64,000 bases of DNA from Pseudomonas sp. HS6 (GCF_023375815.1 NZ_CP067412.1:248001-312000), one strand, 5' to 3'; positions 28,488 through 38,263 are shown, counted from the stretch's first letter. Notes: generated by a model from the sequence alone, not told the origin. Numbers and translations: made by a program.

Positions 28488-29779
28488 TGATTCAACGCTC
28501 CCTGAAGTACATCCTGGCCGCACTGATCGTGCTGGCCGTGATTGCCGGCGGCGGTTACTGGTACCTCAAACGCCCGGCACCGGAACCGACCCTCGAACAG
28601 CTCACCCCGACTGATGGCATCGCCATGACCCGGGTCATCCCCGGCACCAAGCCCAAGGCTCAGGTGCTGGTGGCGGTCGAGGACGACAAGAAACTCACCG
28701 ACAACCAGCTGACCACCCTGAGCCGCAGCGCCTCGGCGCAGATCGTTCAGGTGATTCTGCCCAAGGACTGTCTGCTGCAAAGCCGCGCGCTGCAAAGCGG
28801 CCTGCGTGAGCTGAACGGCCCGGCGACCCTGGTCAGCGGCATCGGCCCTGGCGCCGTGCTGGCCTGGCGCTGGCTGTCCGAACAGAAAGACGACAAGGCC
28901 CAGGCCGTGTCGGTCGACCTGGCGCTGGAAAAAGGCGGCTGCACCCACCTGCTGCCGAAATCCGCCGCCCACGGCCACTGGCTGGTGGCCTGGAACGACA
29001 ACCCGGATGACACCAGCGCCGGTTTCGTGCGTGATCAACCGAACGCCGAAACCAGCATCAGCGACTACGACATCAACCTGCCGCAAGTGCTGAACAACGA
29101 ACTGCGCAAGATCCTCGTCGGTGGCGACAAAGCCGCTGGCGGCCTGCAGATCCCGGTCGTGGAAGTCCCGGCCGGCCAGGCCAAGGACACCGTGACCCTG
29201 TTCCTCTCCGGTGACGGCGGCTGGCGTGACCTCGACCGCGACGTGGCCGGTGAGATGGCCAAGATCGGCTATCCGGTCGTCGGCATCGACACCCTGCGCT
29301 ACTACTGGCAGCACAAGAGCCCGGAACAGAGCGCGCTGGACCTGACCGAACTGATGCAGCACTACCGCCAGAAATGGGGCACCAAACGCTTCATCCTGAC
29401 CGGCTACTCGTTCGGTGCCGACGTCCTGCCGGCGATCTACAACCGCCTGCCGGACACCGAGCAGCAACGCATCGACGCAATCATCCTGCTGGCCTTCGCC
29501 CGCACCGGCAGCTTCGAAATCGAAGTCGAAGGCTGGCTCGGCAACGCCGGCAAAGAAGCCGCCACCGGCCCGGAAATGGCCAAACTGCCACCGGCCAAGG
29601 TCGTGTGCATCTACGGCGAAGAAGAGACGGATGAAAGCGGCTGCACCGACAAGACGGCGGTGGGCGAAGCGGTGAAACTGCCTGGCGGCCACCACTTCGA
29701 CGAGAACTACCCGGCGCTGGCCAAGCGGTTGGTGGATCTGATCGAGAAGCGTCAGGTCAAGGATCAGCCGGCAGAGTGA
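28487..29779 (+). CDS. AcvB/VirJ family aminoacyl-phosphatidylglycerol hydrolase
   Basis: 430 residues. One N-terminal membrane anchor or signal (YILAALIVLAVIAGGGYWYL), then an alpha/beta-hydrolase VirJ domain: FLSGDGGWRDLDRDVAGEM, GYSFGADVLPAIYNRLP with the nucleophile Ser elbow, and GGHHFDENY with the catalytic His. It is translationally coupled to mprF. P. aeruginosa PA0919, adjacent to mprF, hydrolyses alanyl-PG in the periplasm, so this pair probably sets aminoacyl-PG levels in opposite directions. Confidence 0.9.
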   Translation: MIQRSLKYILAALIVLAVIAGGGYWYLKRPAPEPTLEQLTPTDGIAMTRVIPGTKPKAQVLVAVEDDKKLTDNQLTTLSRSASAQIVQVILPKDCLLQSRALQSGLRELNGPATLVSGIGPGAVLAWRWLSEQKDDKAQAVSVDLALEKGGCTHLLPKSAAHGHWLVAWNDNPDDTSAGFVRDQPNAETSISDYDINLPQVLNNELRKILVGGDKAAGGLQIPVVEVPAGQAKDTVTLFLSGDGGWRDLDRDVAGEMAKIGYPVVGIDTLRYYWQHKSPEQSALDLTELMQHYRQKWGTKRFILTGYSFGADVLPAIYNRLPDTEQQRIDAIILLAFARTGSFEIEVEGWLGNAGKEAATGPEMAKLPPAKVVCIYGEEETDESGCTDKTAVGEAVKLPGGHHFDENYPALAKRLVDLIEKRQVKDQPAE

Positions 29780-29796
29780 TCTGATGCGCTCCAACG

Positions 29797-29833
29797 AAAA
29801 GCCCCCGCAGCCTTAGGGTTGCGGGGGCTTTTT
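29797..29833 (+). terminator. Intrinsic terminator of the mprF-virJ unit
   Basis: AAAAGCCCCCGCA and TGCGGGGGCTTTTT arms. Confidence 0.9.
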
Positions 29834-29859
29834 CGTTCTAGCAAACGCCAGAGATCCTT

Positions 29860-29948
29860 GTGGGAGTCGGGCTTGCCCGCGATGACGGTGGGTCAGACAA
29901 CTGATTTATAAACTGATACACCGCATTCGCGGGCAAGCCCGCTCCCAC
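29860..29948. repeat. REPIN (inverted REP pair)
   Basis: GTGGGAGTCGGGCTTGCCCG (29860) and CGGGCAAGCCCGCTCCCAC (ending 29948) face each other across about 40 nt, between convergent virJ and kup. Confidence 0.85.
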
Positions 29949-29985
29949 AGGGATCTCCACTGGATTCTGATAAGTGCAGAGACAC

Positions 29986-30024
29986 AAAAAAGCCCCCGCC
30001 AGCCACAAGGCCGACGGGGGCTTT
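29986..30024 (-). terminator. Intrinsic terminator of kup
   Basis: On the minus strand AAAAGCCCCCG pairs with CGGGGGCTTTTTT just downstream of the kup stop. Confidence 0.85.
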
Positions 30025-30040
30025 TCAATTAAGGCGGAGC

Positions 30041-31942
30041 CTACATCTCCACCTGCGTCCCCAACTCAATCACCCGGTTCAGCGGCAGATTGAAGAACCG
30101 CAGGTTCCCGTTGGCATTCTTCAACATGAACGCGAACAGCGCTTCACGCCAGCGGGCCATGCCTTCGAGTTTCGAGGCGATCACCGTTTCGCGGCTGAGG
30201 AAGTAGGTGGTGCGCATCGGACTGAAGTCCAGGTCGTCCAGATGGCACAGTTTCAGCGCCTGCGGCACGTCCGGCTCGTCGGTGAAGCCGAAGTGCAGGA
30301 TCACCCGGAAGAAGCCTTCGCCGTAGGAATCCACTTCAAAGCGACGTGCGGGCGGCACACGCGGGATGTCTTCGTAGACCACGGTCAGCAGCACCACTTG
30401 CTCGTGCAGTACCTGGTTGTGCAGCAGGTTGTGCAACAGCGCATGCGGGACGGCGTCGGAGCGGGCGGTGAGGAACACTGCAGTGCCCTGAACCCGATGC
30501 GGTGGCTGGACGCGGATGCTGCTGATGAAGATCGGCAGCGGCAGCGCGCCTTCGTCCAGGCGCTCGACCAGCAATTGCTTGCCGCGCTTCCAGGTGGTCA
30601 TCAGCACGAACAGCGCGATACCGGCGATCACCGGGAACGCGCCGCCCTGCACGATCTTCGGCACGTTGGCGGCGAAGTACAGACCGTCCACCAGCAGGAA
30701 GCCGATCAGCACCGGCACGGCCAGCACCGGTGGCCACTTCCACAGCAGCAGCATGACCGCCGACACCAGAATCGTGGTCATCAGCATGGTTCCGGTCACG
30801 GCCACGCCGTAGGCCGAGGCCAGGGCGCCGGAAGATTCGAAACCGATCACCAGCAAGACAACACCGACCATCAGCGACCAGTTCACGGCACCGATGTAGA
30901 TCTGGCCCTGCTCATCACTGGAGGTGTGCTGGATGTACATGCGTGGAATGTAACCGAGCTGAATCGCCTGACGGGTCAGGGAGAACGCGCCGGAGATTAC
31001 CGCTTGGGACGCGATCACCGTGGCCATGGTCGACAGGCCGACCAGCGGAATCAACGCCCAACTCGGCGCCAGCAGATAGAACGGGTTGCGCGCCGCTTCC
31101 GGATTGTCCAGCAGCAAGGCGCCCTGACCGAAGTAGTTGAGCACCAGTGCCGGCAGCACCAGCAGAAACCACGCCCGGGCAATCGGCTTGCGACCGAAGT
31201 GGCCCATGTCAGCGTACAGCGCTTCGGCACCGGTCAGCGCCAGCACCACGGCGCCGAGGATCGCCACGCCCATGCCGGCATGCACCATGAAGAAGCGCAC
31301 GGCCCAGATCGGGTTCAGTGCCTTCAGTACTTCCGGGGAATGGCTGATGCCGTACACGCCGAGGGCGCCGAGCACCAGGAACCAGGTGACCATGATCGGC
31401 CCGAAGAGAATGCCGATCCGCGCTGTGCCGTGACGCTGGATCAGGAACAGGCCCACCAGCACCACCAGCGACAATGGCACGACCCAATGGTCGATCCCGT
31501 CAAACGCCAGACCCAGACCTTCGATGGCCGAGAGTACGGAGATCGCCGGGGTGATCATGCTGTCGCCGTAGAACAGCGCCGCGCCGATCAAGCCACAGAC
31601 CACCAGCAGCGAACGCAACTTCCTGCGCTCCCCCGCTGCCCGCCGCGCCAGTGCGGTCAGTGCCATGATCCCGCCTTCGCCCTGGTTGTCGGCGCGCAGG
31701 ACGAACATCATGTACTTGATCGATACGACCCAGATCAGCGACCAGAAGATCAGCGACAGAATGCCCAGCACCCCGTCGTGGTTGACGGGCACGCCGTAAC
31801 CGCCGGAAAACACTTCTTTGAGGGTGTACAACGGGCTCGTGCCGATGTCGCCGTAAACTACCCCGACCGCCGCGACCAGCATGCTCAGCGGTTTCGCTGC
31901 CGAATGCTCGGTGCCTGCCGCGTGACTACTTGCCTGACCCAT
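30041..31942 (-). CDS. kup: Potassium uptake protein Kup
   Basis: 633 residues. It starts with the KUP signature [20 protein letters not shown], has about twelve hydrophobic segments and [12 protein letters not shown], and ends in a cytoplasmic domain ([31 protein letters not shown]). It is a proton-coupled K+ importer of the inner membrane. It is divergent from rimO; the P. aeruginosa kup-rimO pair is arranged alike. Full length for the family. Confidence 0.96.
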   Translation of the reverse strand: MGQASSHAAGTEHSAAKPLSMLVAAVGVVYGDIGTSPLYTLKEVFSGGYGVPVNHDGVLGILSLIFWSLIWVVSIKYMMFVLRADNQGEGGIMALTALARRAAGERRKLRSLLVVCGLIGAALFYGDSMITPAISVLSAIEGLGLAFDGIDHWVVPLSLVVLVGLFLIQRHGTARIGILFGPIMVTWFLVLGALGVYGISHSPEVLKALNPIWAVRFFMVHAGMGVAILGAVVLALTGAEALYADMGHFGRKPIARAWFLLVLPALVLNYFGQGALLLDNPEAARNPFYLLAPSWALIPLVGLSTMATVIASQAVISGAFSLTRQAIQLGYIPRMYIQHTSSDEQGQIYIGAVNWSLMVGVVLLVIGFESSGALASAYGVAVTGTMLMTTILVSAVMLLLWKWPPVLAVPVLIGFLLVDGLYFAANVPKIVQGGAFPVIAGIALFVLMTTWKRGKQLLVERLDEGALPLPIFISSIRVQPPHRVQGTAVFLTARSDAVPHALLHNLLHNQVLHEQVVLLTVVYEDIPRVPPARRFEVDSYGEGFFRVILHFGFTDEPDVPQALKLCHLDDLDFSPMRTTYFLSRETVIASKLEGMARWREALFAFMLKNANGNLRFFNLPLNRVIELGTQVEM

Positions 31943-32023
31943 CCAACACTCCTGATTTCCAGACCGGCTTCTTTGAACGAAGCACTATGCTTTTTGATGC
32001 AGCATGCGCTGTTTTACCTGTTG

Positions 32024-32047
32024 TTACAGTCGTTTTGTTGACTGTAA
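32024..32047. promoter_or_regulatory. Perfect 8-bp inverted repeat in the kup/rimO divergent region
   Basis: TTACAGTC-8 nt-GACTGTAA lies 82 nt upstream of the kup ATG. The 289-nt gap 31943-32231 has no gene. A second IR, CATCGAT...ATCGATG (32182-32209), lies just before rimO. They could be operator sites; no matching regulator is evident. Confidence 0.4.
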
Positions 32048-32231
32048 AAAATTGGTAAAGCGTCTTGGCGCGAAGCATAGCGCAGCACTCGTCGCATTTC
32101 CCTGCATAAAGCTGGTCAAGTGCGCTGCTCGCCGCTAGAATTGCGCACTTTTTGATCAGAGGCGCAGTTCAAGCGCCCATCCATCGATTCCCGAGCCAGG
32201 CGATCGATGTCACAAAACACCGAGGTTAGAC

Positions 32232-33569
32232 ATGTCCACCACTCCTGCGCCGGCCAATCCAAAGGTTGGCTTCGTATCTCTGGGTTGCCCGAAAGCACTG
32301 GTCGACTCCGAGCGCATCCTGACCCAGCTGCGCATGGAAGGCTATGACGTGGTGTCCACCTATCAGGACGCCGACGTGGTCGTGGTCAACACCTGTGGTT
32401 TCATCGACTCGGCCAAGGCCGAATCGCTGGAAGTCATCGGCGAGGCGATCAAGGAAAACGGCAAGGTCATCGTGACCGGCTGCATGGGCGTGGAAGAAGG
32501 CAACATCCGTGACGTGCATCCGAGCGTACTGGCCGTCACCGGTCCGCAGCAGTACGAGCAAGTGGTCAACGCCGTGCACGAAGTCGTGCCGCCACGTCAG
32601 GATCACAACCCGCTGATCGACCTGGTGCCGCCACAAGGCATCAAGCTGACCCCGCGCCACTACGCGTACCTGAAGATTTCCGAAGGCTGTAACCACAGTT
32701 GCAGCTTCTGCATCATCCCGTCGATGCGCGGCAAACTGGTCAGCCGCCCGGTCGGCGACGTGCTTGACGAAGCCCAGCGTCTGGTCAAATCCGGCGTCAA
32801 AGAGCTGCTGGTGATTTCCCAGGACACCAGCGCCTACGGCGTTGACGTCAAGTACCGCACCGGTTTCTGGAACGGCGCGCCGGTGAAAACCCGCATGACC
32901 GAACTGTGCGAAGCGCTGAGCACCCTCGGCGTCTGGGTCCGTCTGCACTACGTTTACCCGTACCCGCACGTCGACGAGCTGATCCCGCTGATGGCCGCCG
33001 GCAAGATCCTGCCGTACCTGGACATCCCGTTCCAGCACGCCAGCCCGAAAGTCCTGAAGTCGATGAAACGCCCGGCGTTCGAAGACAAGACCCTGGCGCG
33101 GATCAAGAACTGGCGCGAAATCTGCCCGGACCTGATCATCCGTTCGACCTTCATCGTCGGCTTCCCGGGCGAAACCGAAGAAGACTTCCAGTACCTGTTG
33201 GACTGGCTGACCGAAGCCCAGCTCGACCGCGTCGGCTGCTTCCAGTACTCGCCAGTCGAAGGCGCGCCGGCCAATGACCTGAACCTCGACATCGTCCCGG
33301 ACGACGTCAAGCAGGATCGCTGGGATCGCTTCATGGCGCACCAGCAGGAAATCAGCTCGGCACGCCTGCAAATGCGCATCGGCCGTGAAATCGAAGTGCT
33401 GGTGGACGAAGTCGACGAGCAAGGCGCGGTCGGCCGCTGCTTCTTCGATGCCCCGGAAATCGACGGCAACGTATTCATCGACAACGGCAGCAACCTCAAG
33501 CCGGGCGACAAGGTCTGGTGCAAGGTGACCGACGCCGACGAATACGACCTCTGGGCCGAACAGATCTAA
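32232..33569 (+). CDS. rimO: Ribosomal protein S12 methylthiotransferase RimO
   Basis: 445 residues. The N-terminal MTTase domain ([36 protein letters not shown]) binds one Fe-S cluster. The radical-SAM motif CNHSCSFC binds the second cluster. A C-terminal TRAM domain follows ([16 protein letters not shown]). The enzyme methylthiolates Asp89 of S12. SLGCPK distinguishes RimO from MiaB. Single gene with its own terminator. Confidence 0.97.
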   Translation: MSTTPAPANPKVGFVSLGCPKALVDSERILTQLRMEGYDVVSTYQDADVVVVNTCGFIDSAKAESLEVIGEAIKENGKVIVTGCMGVEEGNIRDVHPSVLAVTGPQQYEQVVNAVHEVVPPRQDHNPLIDLVPPQGIKLTPRHYAYLKISEGCNHSCSFCIIPSMRGKLVSRPVGDVLDEAQRLVKSGVKELLVISQDTSAYGVDVKYRTGFWNGAPVKTRMTELCEALSTLGVWVRLHYVYPYPHVDELIPLMAAGKILPYLDIPFQHASPKVLKSMKRPAFEDKTLARIKNWREICPDLIIRSTFIVGFPGETEEDFQYLLDWLTEAQLDRVGCFQYSPVEGAPANDLNLDIVPDDVKQDRWDRFMAHQQEISSARLQMRIGREIEVLVDEVDEQGAVGRCFFDAPEIDGNVFIDNGSNLKPGDKVWCKVTDADEYDLWAEQI

Positions 33570-33583
33570 ACGCGAAAAATACG

Positions 33584-33622
33584 AAAAGCCCCGCTCTGTT
33601 TTACGAGATGCGGGGCTTTTTT
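33584..33622 (+). terminator. Intrinsic terminator of rimO
   Basis: AAAAGCCCCGC and GCGGGGCTTTTTT arms around a 15-nt loop. Confidence 0.88.
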
Positions 33623-33681
33623 ACGGCTATCGTTTGTGGGGGGAAGGACTCCCCTCATTCATGACAAAGAGGCTAACGGGC

Positions 33682-34155
33682 ATGCGTCACCATTCGGTCA
33701 TCCACACGCCGAAACTCAGCGATTACCAGGAACTGACCCGGGTCTGGGAGGCCTCGGTCCGCGCGACCCATGATTTTCTGCCGGACAGTTACATCGAGCT
33801 GCTGCGCAATCTGGTGCTCACCCGCTACCTCGATGCAGTGATGTTGATTTGCACCAAGGATCGCGAACAACGCATCACCGGGTTTGCCGGCGTAGCGGCA
33901 GGCAAGATCGAAATGCTCTTCATTGACCCCGAACATCGTGGCCAAGGGCTGGGCAAGAAGCTGCTCAATTATGCGATGCAGCACTTGAACGCCGATGAAC
34001 TGGACGTCAACGAACAGAACCCGCAGGCCCTGGGTTTCTACTTCAAGCAGGGGTTCGAAGTGATCGGCCGGTCGGAAGTCGACGGCATGGGCCAGCCTTA
34101 TCCGTTGCTGCACATGCGTCTGAAACAGCCGGAACAGCGCGCCGTACGCGGCTAA
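33682..34155 (+). CDS. GNAT family N-acetyltransferase (YjaB-like)
   Basis: 157 residues from the ATG at 33682, preceded by AAGAGG; an in-frame ATG at 33661 is a less likely start. The acetyl-CoA loop MLFIDPEHRGQGLGKKLL, then VNEQNPQALGFYFKQGF and GRSEVDGMGQPYPLLHM closely follow E. coli YjaB. WEASVRATHDFLPDSY is the matching N-terminal helix. The substrate is unknown. Confidence 0.88.
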   Translation: MRHHSVIHTPKLSDYQELTRVWEASVRATHDFLPDSYIELLRNLVLTRYLDAVMLICTKDREQRITGFAGVAAGKIEMLFIDPEHRGQGLGKKLLNYAMQHLNADELDVNEQNPQALGFYFKQGFEVIGRSEVDGMGQPYPLLHMRLKQPEQRAVRG

Positions 34156-34237
34156 AAGCCACAGCGTACAAATGCAATCGCGATTAACCGGCGCCAGGCA
34201 GGTACAATGCCCACCCCTTTTTTGTTACGGCCCTGTC

Positions 34238-34948
34238 ATGACTGACCCGATTCGCCTCTCCAAACGCCTCATCGAACTGGTCGGTTGCTCCCGCCGGGAG
34301 GCCGAGCTGTTCATCGAGGGCGGCTGGGTCACCGTGGACGGCGAAGTCATCGACGAGCCGCAGTTCAAGGTCGGCGACCAGAAAGTCGAGCTCGACAAGG
34401 ACGCCAAGGCCACCGCACCGGAGCCGGTGACCATTCTGCTCAACGTACCGGCGGGCATGGACATCGACACTGCCATGCAGTCGCTGAACGCCGAGACCCT
34501 CAGCGAAGAGCACCGCTACGGCAAGCGTCCACTGCGCGGGCACTTCCTGCGTCTGACCGCCAGCGCCGACCTGCAACCCAAGGCCAGCGGCCTGCTGGTG
34601 TTCACCCAGGACTGGAAGGTGCTGCGCAAGCTCACTGCCGATGCGGCCAAGATCGAGCAGGAATACGTGGTCGAAGTCGAAGGCGACATGGTCGCCCACG
34701 GCCTCAATCGCCTGCAGCACGGCCTTACCCACAAGGGCAAGGAGCTGCCGCCGGTCAAGGCCAGCTGGCAGAACGAAAACCGCCTGCGCTTCGCCATGAA
34801 AAATCCGCAGCCGGGGATCATCGCCCAGTTCTGTGAAGCGGTCGGGCTGAAGGTCGTCGGCATCCGCCGCATCCGCATCGGCGGCGTATCGATCGGCAAG
34901 GTGCCGGCCGGCCAATGGCGCTACCTGTCCGGCAAAGAGAAGTTCTAA
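34238..34948 (+). CDS. RsuA/RluF-like rRNA pseudouridine synthase
   Basis: 236 residues. An N-terminal S4 RNA-binding domain (LSKRLIELVGCSRREAELFI, GGWVTVDGEVI) precedes the synthase domain with ASADLQPKASGLLVFTQD. The conserved GRLD...GLL motif has drifted, but its catalytic Asp is kept (SADL). IGGVSIGKVPAGQWRYL is the C-terminal signature. The target uridine cannot be told from sequence alone. The ATG at 34238 opens with the S4 domain; upstream in-frame codons add unrelated residues. Confidence 0.87.
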   Translation: MTDPIRLSKRLIELVGCSRREAELFIEGGWVTVDGEVIDEPQFKVGDQKVELDKDAKATAPEPVTILLNVPAGMDIDTAMQSLNAETLSEEHRYGKRPLRGHFLRLTASADLQPKASGLLVFTQDWKVLRKLTADAAKIEQEYVVEVEGDMVAHGLNRLQHGLTHKGKELPPVKASWQNENRLRFAMKNPQPGIIAQFCEAVGLKVVGIRRIRIGGVSIGKVPAGQWRYLSGKEKF

Positions 34949-35021
34949 GGCCTCTGTTGCCGCCATACATTCCGGCATCGCGTCTGCGCGGTGCCCACAG
35001 CGAACGATCAGGATTGCAAAC

Positions 35022-35489
35022 ATGGTTCATAACGACGTATTGCGCAGCGTGCGCTACATGCTCGACATCAGCGACAAGAAAGTCGTCGAGATCATCAAAC
35101 TCGGCGGTCTGGACGTAACCCTCGCCGACGTGGTGACCTGGCTCGACAAGAAGGAAGAAGACGAAGAAGGTTTCGTGCGCTGTCCGGACGACGTCATCGC
35201 GCACTTCCTCGATGGCCTGGTGGTGTTCAAGCGCGGCAAGGACGAAAGCCGTCCGCCGCAGCCGATCGAAGTGCCGGTAACCAACAACATCATCCTGAAA
35301 AAGCTGCGCGTGGCCTTCGAACTGAAGGAAGACGACATGCACGCGATCCTCAAGGCCGCCGAGTTCCCGGTGTCCAAGCCTGAGTTGAGCGCGCTGTTCC
35401 GCAAGGTCGGCCACACCAACTACCGTCCGTGCGGCGACCAGTTGCTGCGCAATTTCCTCAAGGGTCTGACCCTGCGCGTTCGCGGCTGA
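35022..35489 (+). CDS. DUF1456 family protein (YehS-like)
   Basis: 155 residues composed of two related halves: NDVLRSVRYMLDISDKKVVEI and NNIILKKLRVAFELKEDDM, each followed by a short helical part. This internal duplication is the DUF1456 layout. FRKVGHTNYRPCGDQLLRNFLKGL is the conserved C-terminal motif. The function is unknown. Cytoplasmic, no signal. Confidence 0.9.
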   Translation: MVHNDVLRSVRYMLDISDKKVVEIIKLGGLDVTLADVVTWLDKKEEDEEGFVRCPDDVIAHFLDGLVVFKRGKDESRPPQPIEVPVTNNIILKKLRVAFELKEDDMHAILKAAEFPVSKPELSALFRKVGHTNYRPCGDQLLRNFLKGLTLRVRG

Positions 35490-35616
35490 TCCCTCCGAGA
35501 ACGGCGACTTCGGTCGCCGTTTTCATGCATGCCCCTCCATTCCTTCCAAAAATAGTGGCTCCGCTTTTCGCGGCCGGCGACTAGGGTGTACTGAACCCTA
35601 GCCCTCAGGATTCGCC

Positions 35617-36387
35617 ATGCACCCGTATTTCTCCCTGCAAGGCCGCACCGCACTGGTGACCGGCGGCACCCGTGGTATCGGCAAAATGATCGCCAAAGCG
35701 TTTGTCGAGGCAGGCGCCCGCGTGTACGTCTGCTCGCGGGACGCAGAAGCCTGTCACCAGACCGCTGAAGAACTCAGTAACCTGGGCACTTGTCATGGGG
35801 TGGCGGCGAATCTGGCGACTGAAGACGGCGTAAAGGAGCTGGCCGAGCGACTGGGCGAGCAGATCACCCATCTGGACATTCTGGTGAACAACGCCGGCAC
35901 CACGTGGGGGGCGCCACTGGAGAGCTACCCGGTCAAGGGTTGGGAAAAAGTGATGCAGCTCAACGTGACCTCGGTATTCAGTTGCATCCAGCAATTCCTG
36001 CCACTGCTGCGCAAGGCTGGCTCGGCGGCGAATCCCGCGCGGATCATCAACATCGGTTCAGTGGCGGGGATTTCATCTTTCGGCGAACAGGCCTACGCCT
36101 ACGGGCCGAGCAAAGCGGCCCTGCATCAACTGTCACGAATCCTCGCCCGGGAACTGGTGAGCCAGCACATCAATGTCAACGTCATCGCGCCGGGGCGCTT
36201 CCCGAGCAAGATGACCCAACACATCGGCAGTGATCAGCAGGCATTGGCCGAAGACACCGCGCTGATCCCGATGAAACGCTGGGGCCGCGAAGAGGAAATG
36301 GCGGCGCTGGCGATCAGCCTGGCGAGTACCGCCGGGGCCTACATGACCGGGAATATCATTCCGCTGGATGGTGGGTTCAGCCTCTGA
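35617..36387 (+). CDS. rhlG: RhlG-like short-chain dehydrogenase/reductase
   Basis: 256 residues. Classical SDR: cofactor motif TGGTRGIG, NNAG, catalytic Ser in INIGSVAGIS, and YGPSK carrying the Tyr and Lys. LIPMKRWGREEEMAAL and YMTGNIIPLDGG complete it. MHPYFSLQGR at the start and the QLNVTSVFSCIQQFLPLLR block closely match P. aeruginosa RhlG, an NADPH-dependent beta-ketoacyl reductase linked to rhamnolipid/PHA precursor supply. No rhlAB genes are in the window, so a general fatty-acyl reductase role is equally possible. Confidence 0.85.
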   Translation: MHPYFSLQGRTALVTGGTRGIGKMIAKAFVEAGARVYVCSRDAEACHQTAEELSNLGTCHGVAANLATEDGVKELAERLGEQITHLDILVNNAGTTWGAPLESYPVKGWEKVMQLNVTSVFSCIQQFLPLLRKAGSAANPARIINIGSVAGISSFGEQAYAYGPSKAALHQLSRILARELVSQHINVNVIAPGRFPSKMTQHIGSDQQALAEDTALIPMKRWGREEEMAALAISLASTAGAYMTGNIIPLDGGFSL

Positions 36388-36403
36388 CATCGTCGGTGCG
36401 GCT

Positions 36404-36493
36404 ATCGCTGGCAAGCCAGCTCCCACAGGTCTTGTGGTGTACACACATGATGCGAACTCCCGCGAACCCTGTGGGAGCCGGCTTGCCGGCGAT
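36404..36493. repeat. REPIN (inverted REP pair)
   Basis: ATCGCTGGCAAGCCAGCTCC (36404) and GGAGCCGGCTTGCCGGCGAT (ending 36493) in inverted orientation, between rhlG and tsaA. Confidence 0.85.
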
Positions 36494-36572
36494 TGCGAAA
36501 GCCCTGCTACCACCAGTCTTGAAGCCTGCCGGGTTATCATGCCCGCCCTGTTTCCTGCCCTGACCCAAGACC

Positions 36573-37271
36573 ATGACTTACAGCGTCTCCCCCATCGGCT
36601 TCGTCCGCTCCTGCTTCAAGGAGAAGTTCGCCATCCCGCGCCAGCCGCAACTGGCCCCCGCTGCCCGTGGCGTGCTGGAACTGGTGGCACCGTTCGATCA
36701 GGGCGATGCCGTGCAGGGACTGGAGCAGGTCAGTCACGTCTGGCTGCTGTTCGTGTTCCATCAGGCGCTGGAAGAAAAGCCACGCCTCAAAGTCCGCCCT
36801 CCCCGTCTCGGTGGCAACAAGTCCATGGGCGTGTTCGCTACCCGCGCCACTCACCGGCCGAACGGCATCGGCCAGTCGGTGGTGAAACTGGACAAGGTCG
36901 AGGCCAATCGCCTGTTCATCTCCGGCATTGACCTGCTGGACGGCACGCCGATTCTCGACATCAAACCCTACGTGCCTTACGCCGACATCATCACTGACGC
37001 CTCCAACAGTATCGCCAGTGCTGCGCCGCAACTGATCGACGTGCGGTGGGCGGACACGGCGCTGCTACAGGCGCACACGCACGCTCAGCGCCTTGCCGAG
37101 CCGTTGGTCGAGCTGATCGAGCAATGCCTGGCCCAGGATCCGCGTCCGGCGTACCAGACGCCCGCGCCAGAGCGCGAATACGGCGCGCAGTTCTGGGATC
37201 TGGATGTGCGCTGGCACTATCCGACGCCGGAGCAGATCCGCGTCCTGGAAGTCATCCCCGCCGAGGCGTGA
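36573..37271 (+). CDS. tsaA: tRNA (N6-threonylcarbamoyladenosine37-N6)-methyltransferase TrmO (TsaA)
   Basis: 232 residues. PIGFVRSCFKEKFAIPRQP at the start, then SHVWLLFVFHQ and GVFATRATHRPNGIGQS are the SAM-binding and catalytic signatures of the TsaA/TrmO beta-barrel. LLDGTPILDIKPYVPYAD is the family motif. The C-terminal part beyond residue 150 is the extension seen in proteobacterial TrmO. It methylates t6A37 in tRNAs reading ACN codons. A terminator follows. Confidence 0.93.
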   Translation: MTYSVSPIGFVRSCFKEKFAIPRQPQLAPAARGVLELVAPFDQGDAVQGLEQVSHVWLLFVFHQALEEKPRLKVRPPRLGGNKSMGVFATRATHRPNGIGQSVVKLDKVEANRLFISGIDLLDGTPILDIKPYVPYADIITDASNSIASAAPQLIDVRWADTALLQAHTHAQRLAEPLVELIEQCLAQDPRPAYQTPAPEREYGAQFWDLDVRWHYPTPEQIRVLEVIPAEA

Positions 37272-37283
37272 ACCCCGGAAACG

Positions 37284-37325
37284 AAAAAGCCCGCGCTGCC
37301 TTCTCAGGCAACGCGGGCTTTTCTT
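37284..37325 (+). terminator. Intrinsic terminator between tsaA and fpr
   Basis: AAGCCCGCGCTGCC-TTCTCA-GGCAACGCGGGCTT with T-rich flank on the plus strand and AAAAA on the left side, so it may serve both convergent genes. Confidence 0.85.
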
Positions 37326-37339
37326 TGGCATCGTCGGGA

Positions 37340-38119
37340 TTACTTCTCGACGAATGCGCGCTCGATCAGGTAATCACCCGGCTCGCGCATACGCGCCGAG
37401 ATCTTCAGGCCGAAGCTGTCGAGCACTTCGCTGGTCTCGTCGAGCATGCTCGGGCTGCCGCAGATCATCGCGCGGTCGTCCTGCGGGTTGATCGGTGGCA
37501 GGCCGATGTCGCTGAACAGCTTGCCGCTGCGCATCAGGTCGGTCAGACGACCCTGATTCTCGAACGGTTCGCGGGTTACGGTCGGGTAGTAGATCAGCTT
37601 GTCACGCAGCGCCTCGCCGAAGAACTCGTTCTGCGGCAGATGCTCGGTGATGAACTCGCGGTAGGCGACTTCGTTGACGTAACGAACACCGTGAACCAGG
37701 ATCACTTTCTCGAAGCGCTCGTAGGTTTCAGGGTCCTGGATCACGCTCATGAACGGCGCCAGACCGGTGCCGGTGCTCAGCAGGTACAAATGCTTGCCCG
37801 GGTTCAGGTCATCCAGCACCAAGGTGCCGGTCGGCTTCTTCGAGATGATGATCTCGTCGCCTTCCTTCAAGTGCTGCAGCTGGGAGGTCAGCGGACCGTC
37901 CTGCACCTTGATGCTGAAGAACTCGAGATGCTCTTCCCAGTTCGGGCTGGCGATCGAGTATGCGCGCATAAGCGGGCGGCCGTTGGGCTGTTGCAGGCCG
38001 ATCATCACGAACTGACCGTTCTCGAAGCGCAGGCCCGGATCGCGGGTGCACTTGAAGCTGAACAGAGTGTCGTTCCAGTGATGAACACTGAGGACACGCT
38101 CGTGGTTCATGTTGCTCAT
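37340..38119 (-). CDS. fpr: Ferredoxin/flavodoxin-NADP+ reductase
   Basis: 259 residues from ATG 38119 with AGGAGT upstream. FAD-binding RAYSIASPNWEEHLEF, then GPLTSQL and the NADP domain LLSTGTGLAPFMSVI and AMICGSPSMLDE are present. The C-terminus ends in AFVEK, the non-aromatic end of the subclass I bacterial Fprs. It passes electrons between NADPH and ferredoxin or flavodoxin. The divergent neighbour is finR, its known LysR regulator in Pseudomonas, which activates fpr under superoxide stress. Confidence 0.95.
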   Translation of the reverse strand: MSNMNHERVLSVHHWNDTLFSFKCTRDPGLRFENGQFVMIGLQQPNGRPLMRAYSIASPNWEEHLEFFSIKVQDGPLTSQLQHLKEGDEIIISKKPTGTLVLDDLNPGKHLYLLSTGTGLAPFMSVIQDPETYERFEKVILVHGVRYVNEVAYREFITEHLPQNEFFGEALRDKLIYYPTVTREPFENQGRLTDLMRSGKLFSDIGLPPINPQDDRAMICGSPSMLDETSEVLDSFGLKISARMREPGDYLIERAFVEK

Positions 38120-38263
38120 GTACGTGGGACTCCTGGAGATTGATCTGCGCTTGCCCGGCTGGTCATGAAGAATGCCGACGGTGCGCAATTGCATCGCATT
38201 CTAATAGCGCCGACAATATCTGTTAACTGGATTATTAAGATAAGGGTTATCGGTTATATCGAT
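38120..38263. promoter_or_regulatory. fpr-finR divergent promoter region
   Basis: 144 nt, AT-rich at the finR side, with a palindrome ATATCGATAT (38257-38266) overlapping the finR start and AAGGGTTATCGGTTA-type repeats before it. FinR binding here is expected from its role on fpr in other pseudomonads. The exact site is not resolved. Confidence 0.5.

Noticed and set aside
27156..28523. 455-codon minus-strand open frame over mprF 3' end
   Set aside because: Gln/Arg/His-rich translation without motifs, fully inside a certain gene.
28391..29794. 467-codon minus-strand open frame over the virJ-like gene
   Set aside because: Same antisense artefact; the coupled plus-strand gene has catalytic motifs.
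30242..32041. 599-codon plus-strand open frame across kup
   Set aside because: Very rich in Gln, His, Arg; antisense to a clear transporter gene.
37046..38143. 365-codon plus-strand open frame over tsaA end and fpr
   Set aside because: Covers two certain genes and a terminator; no family similarity.
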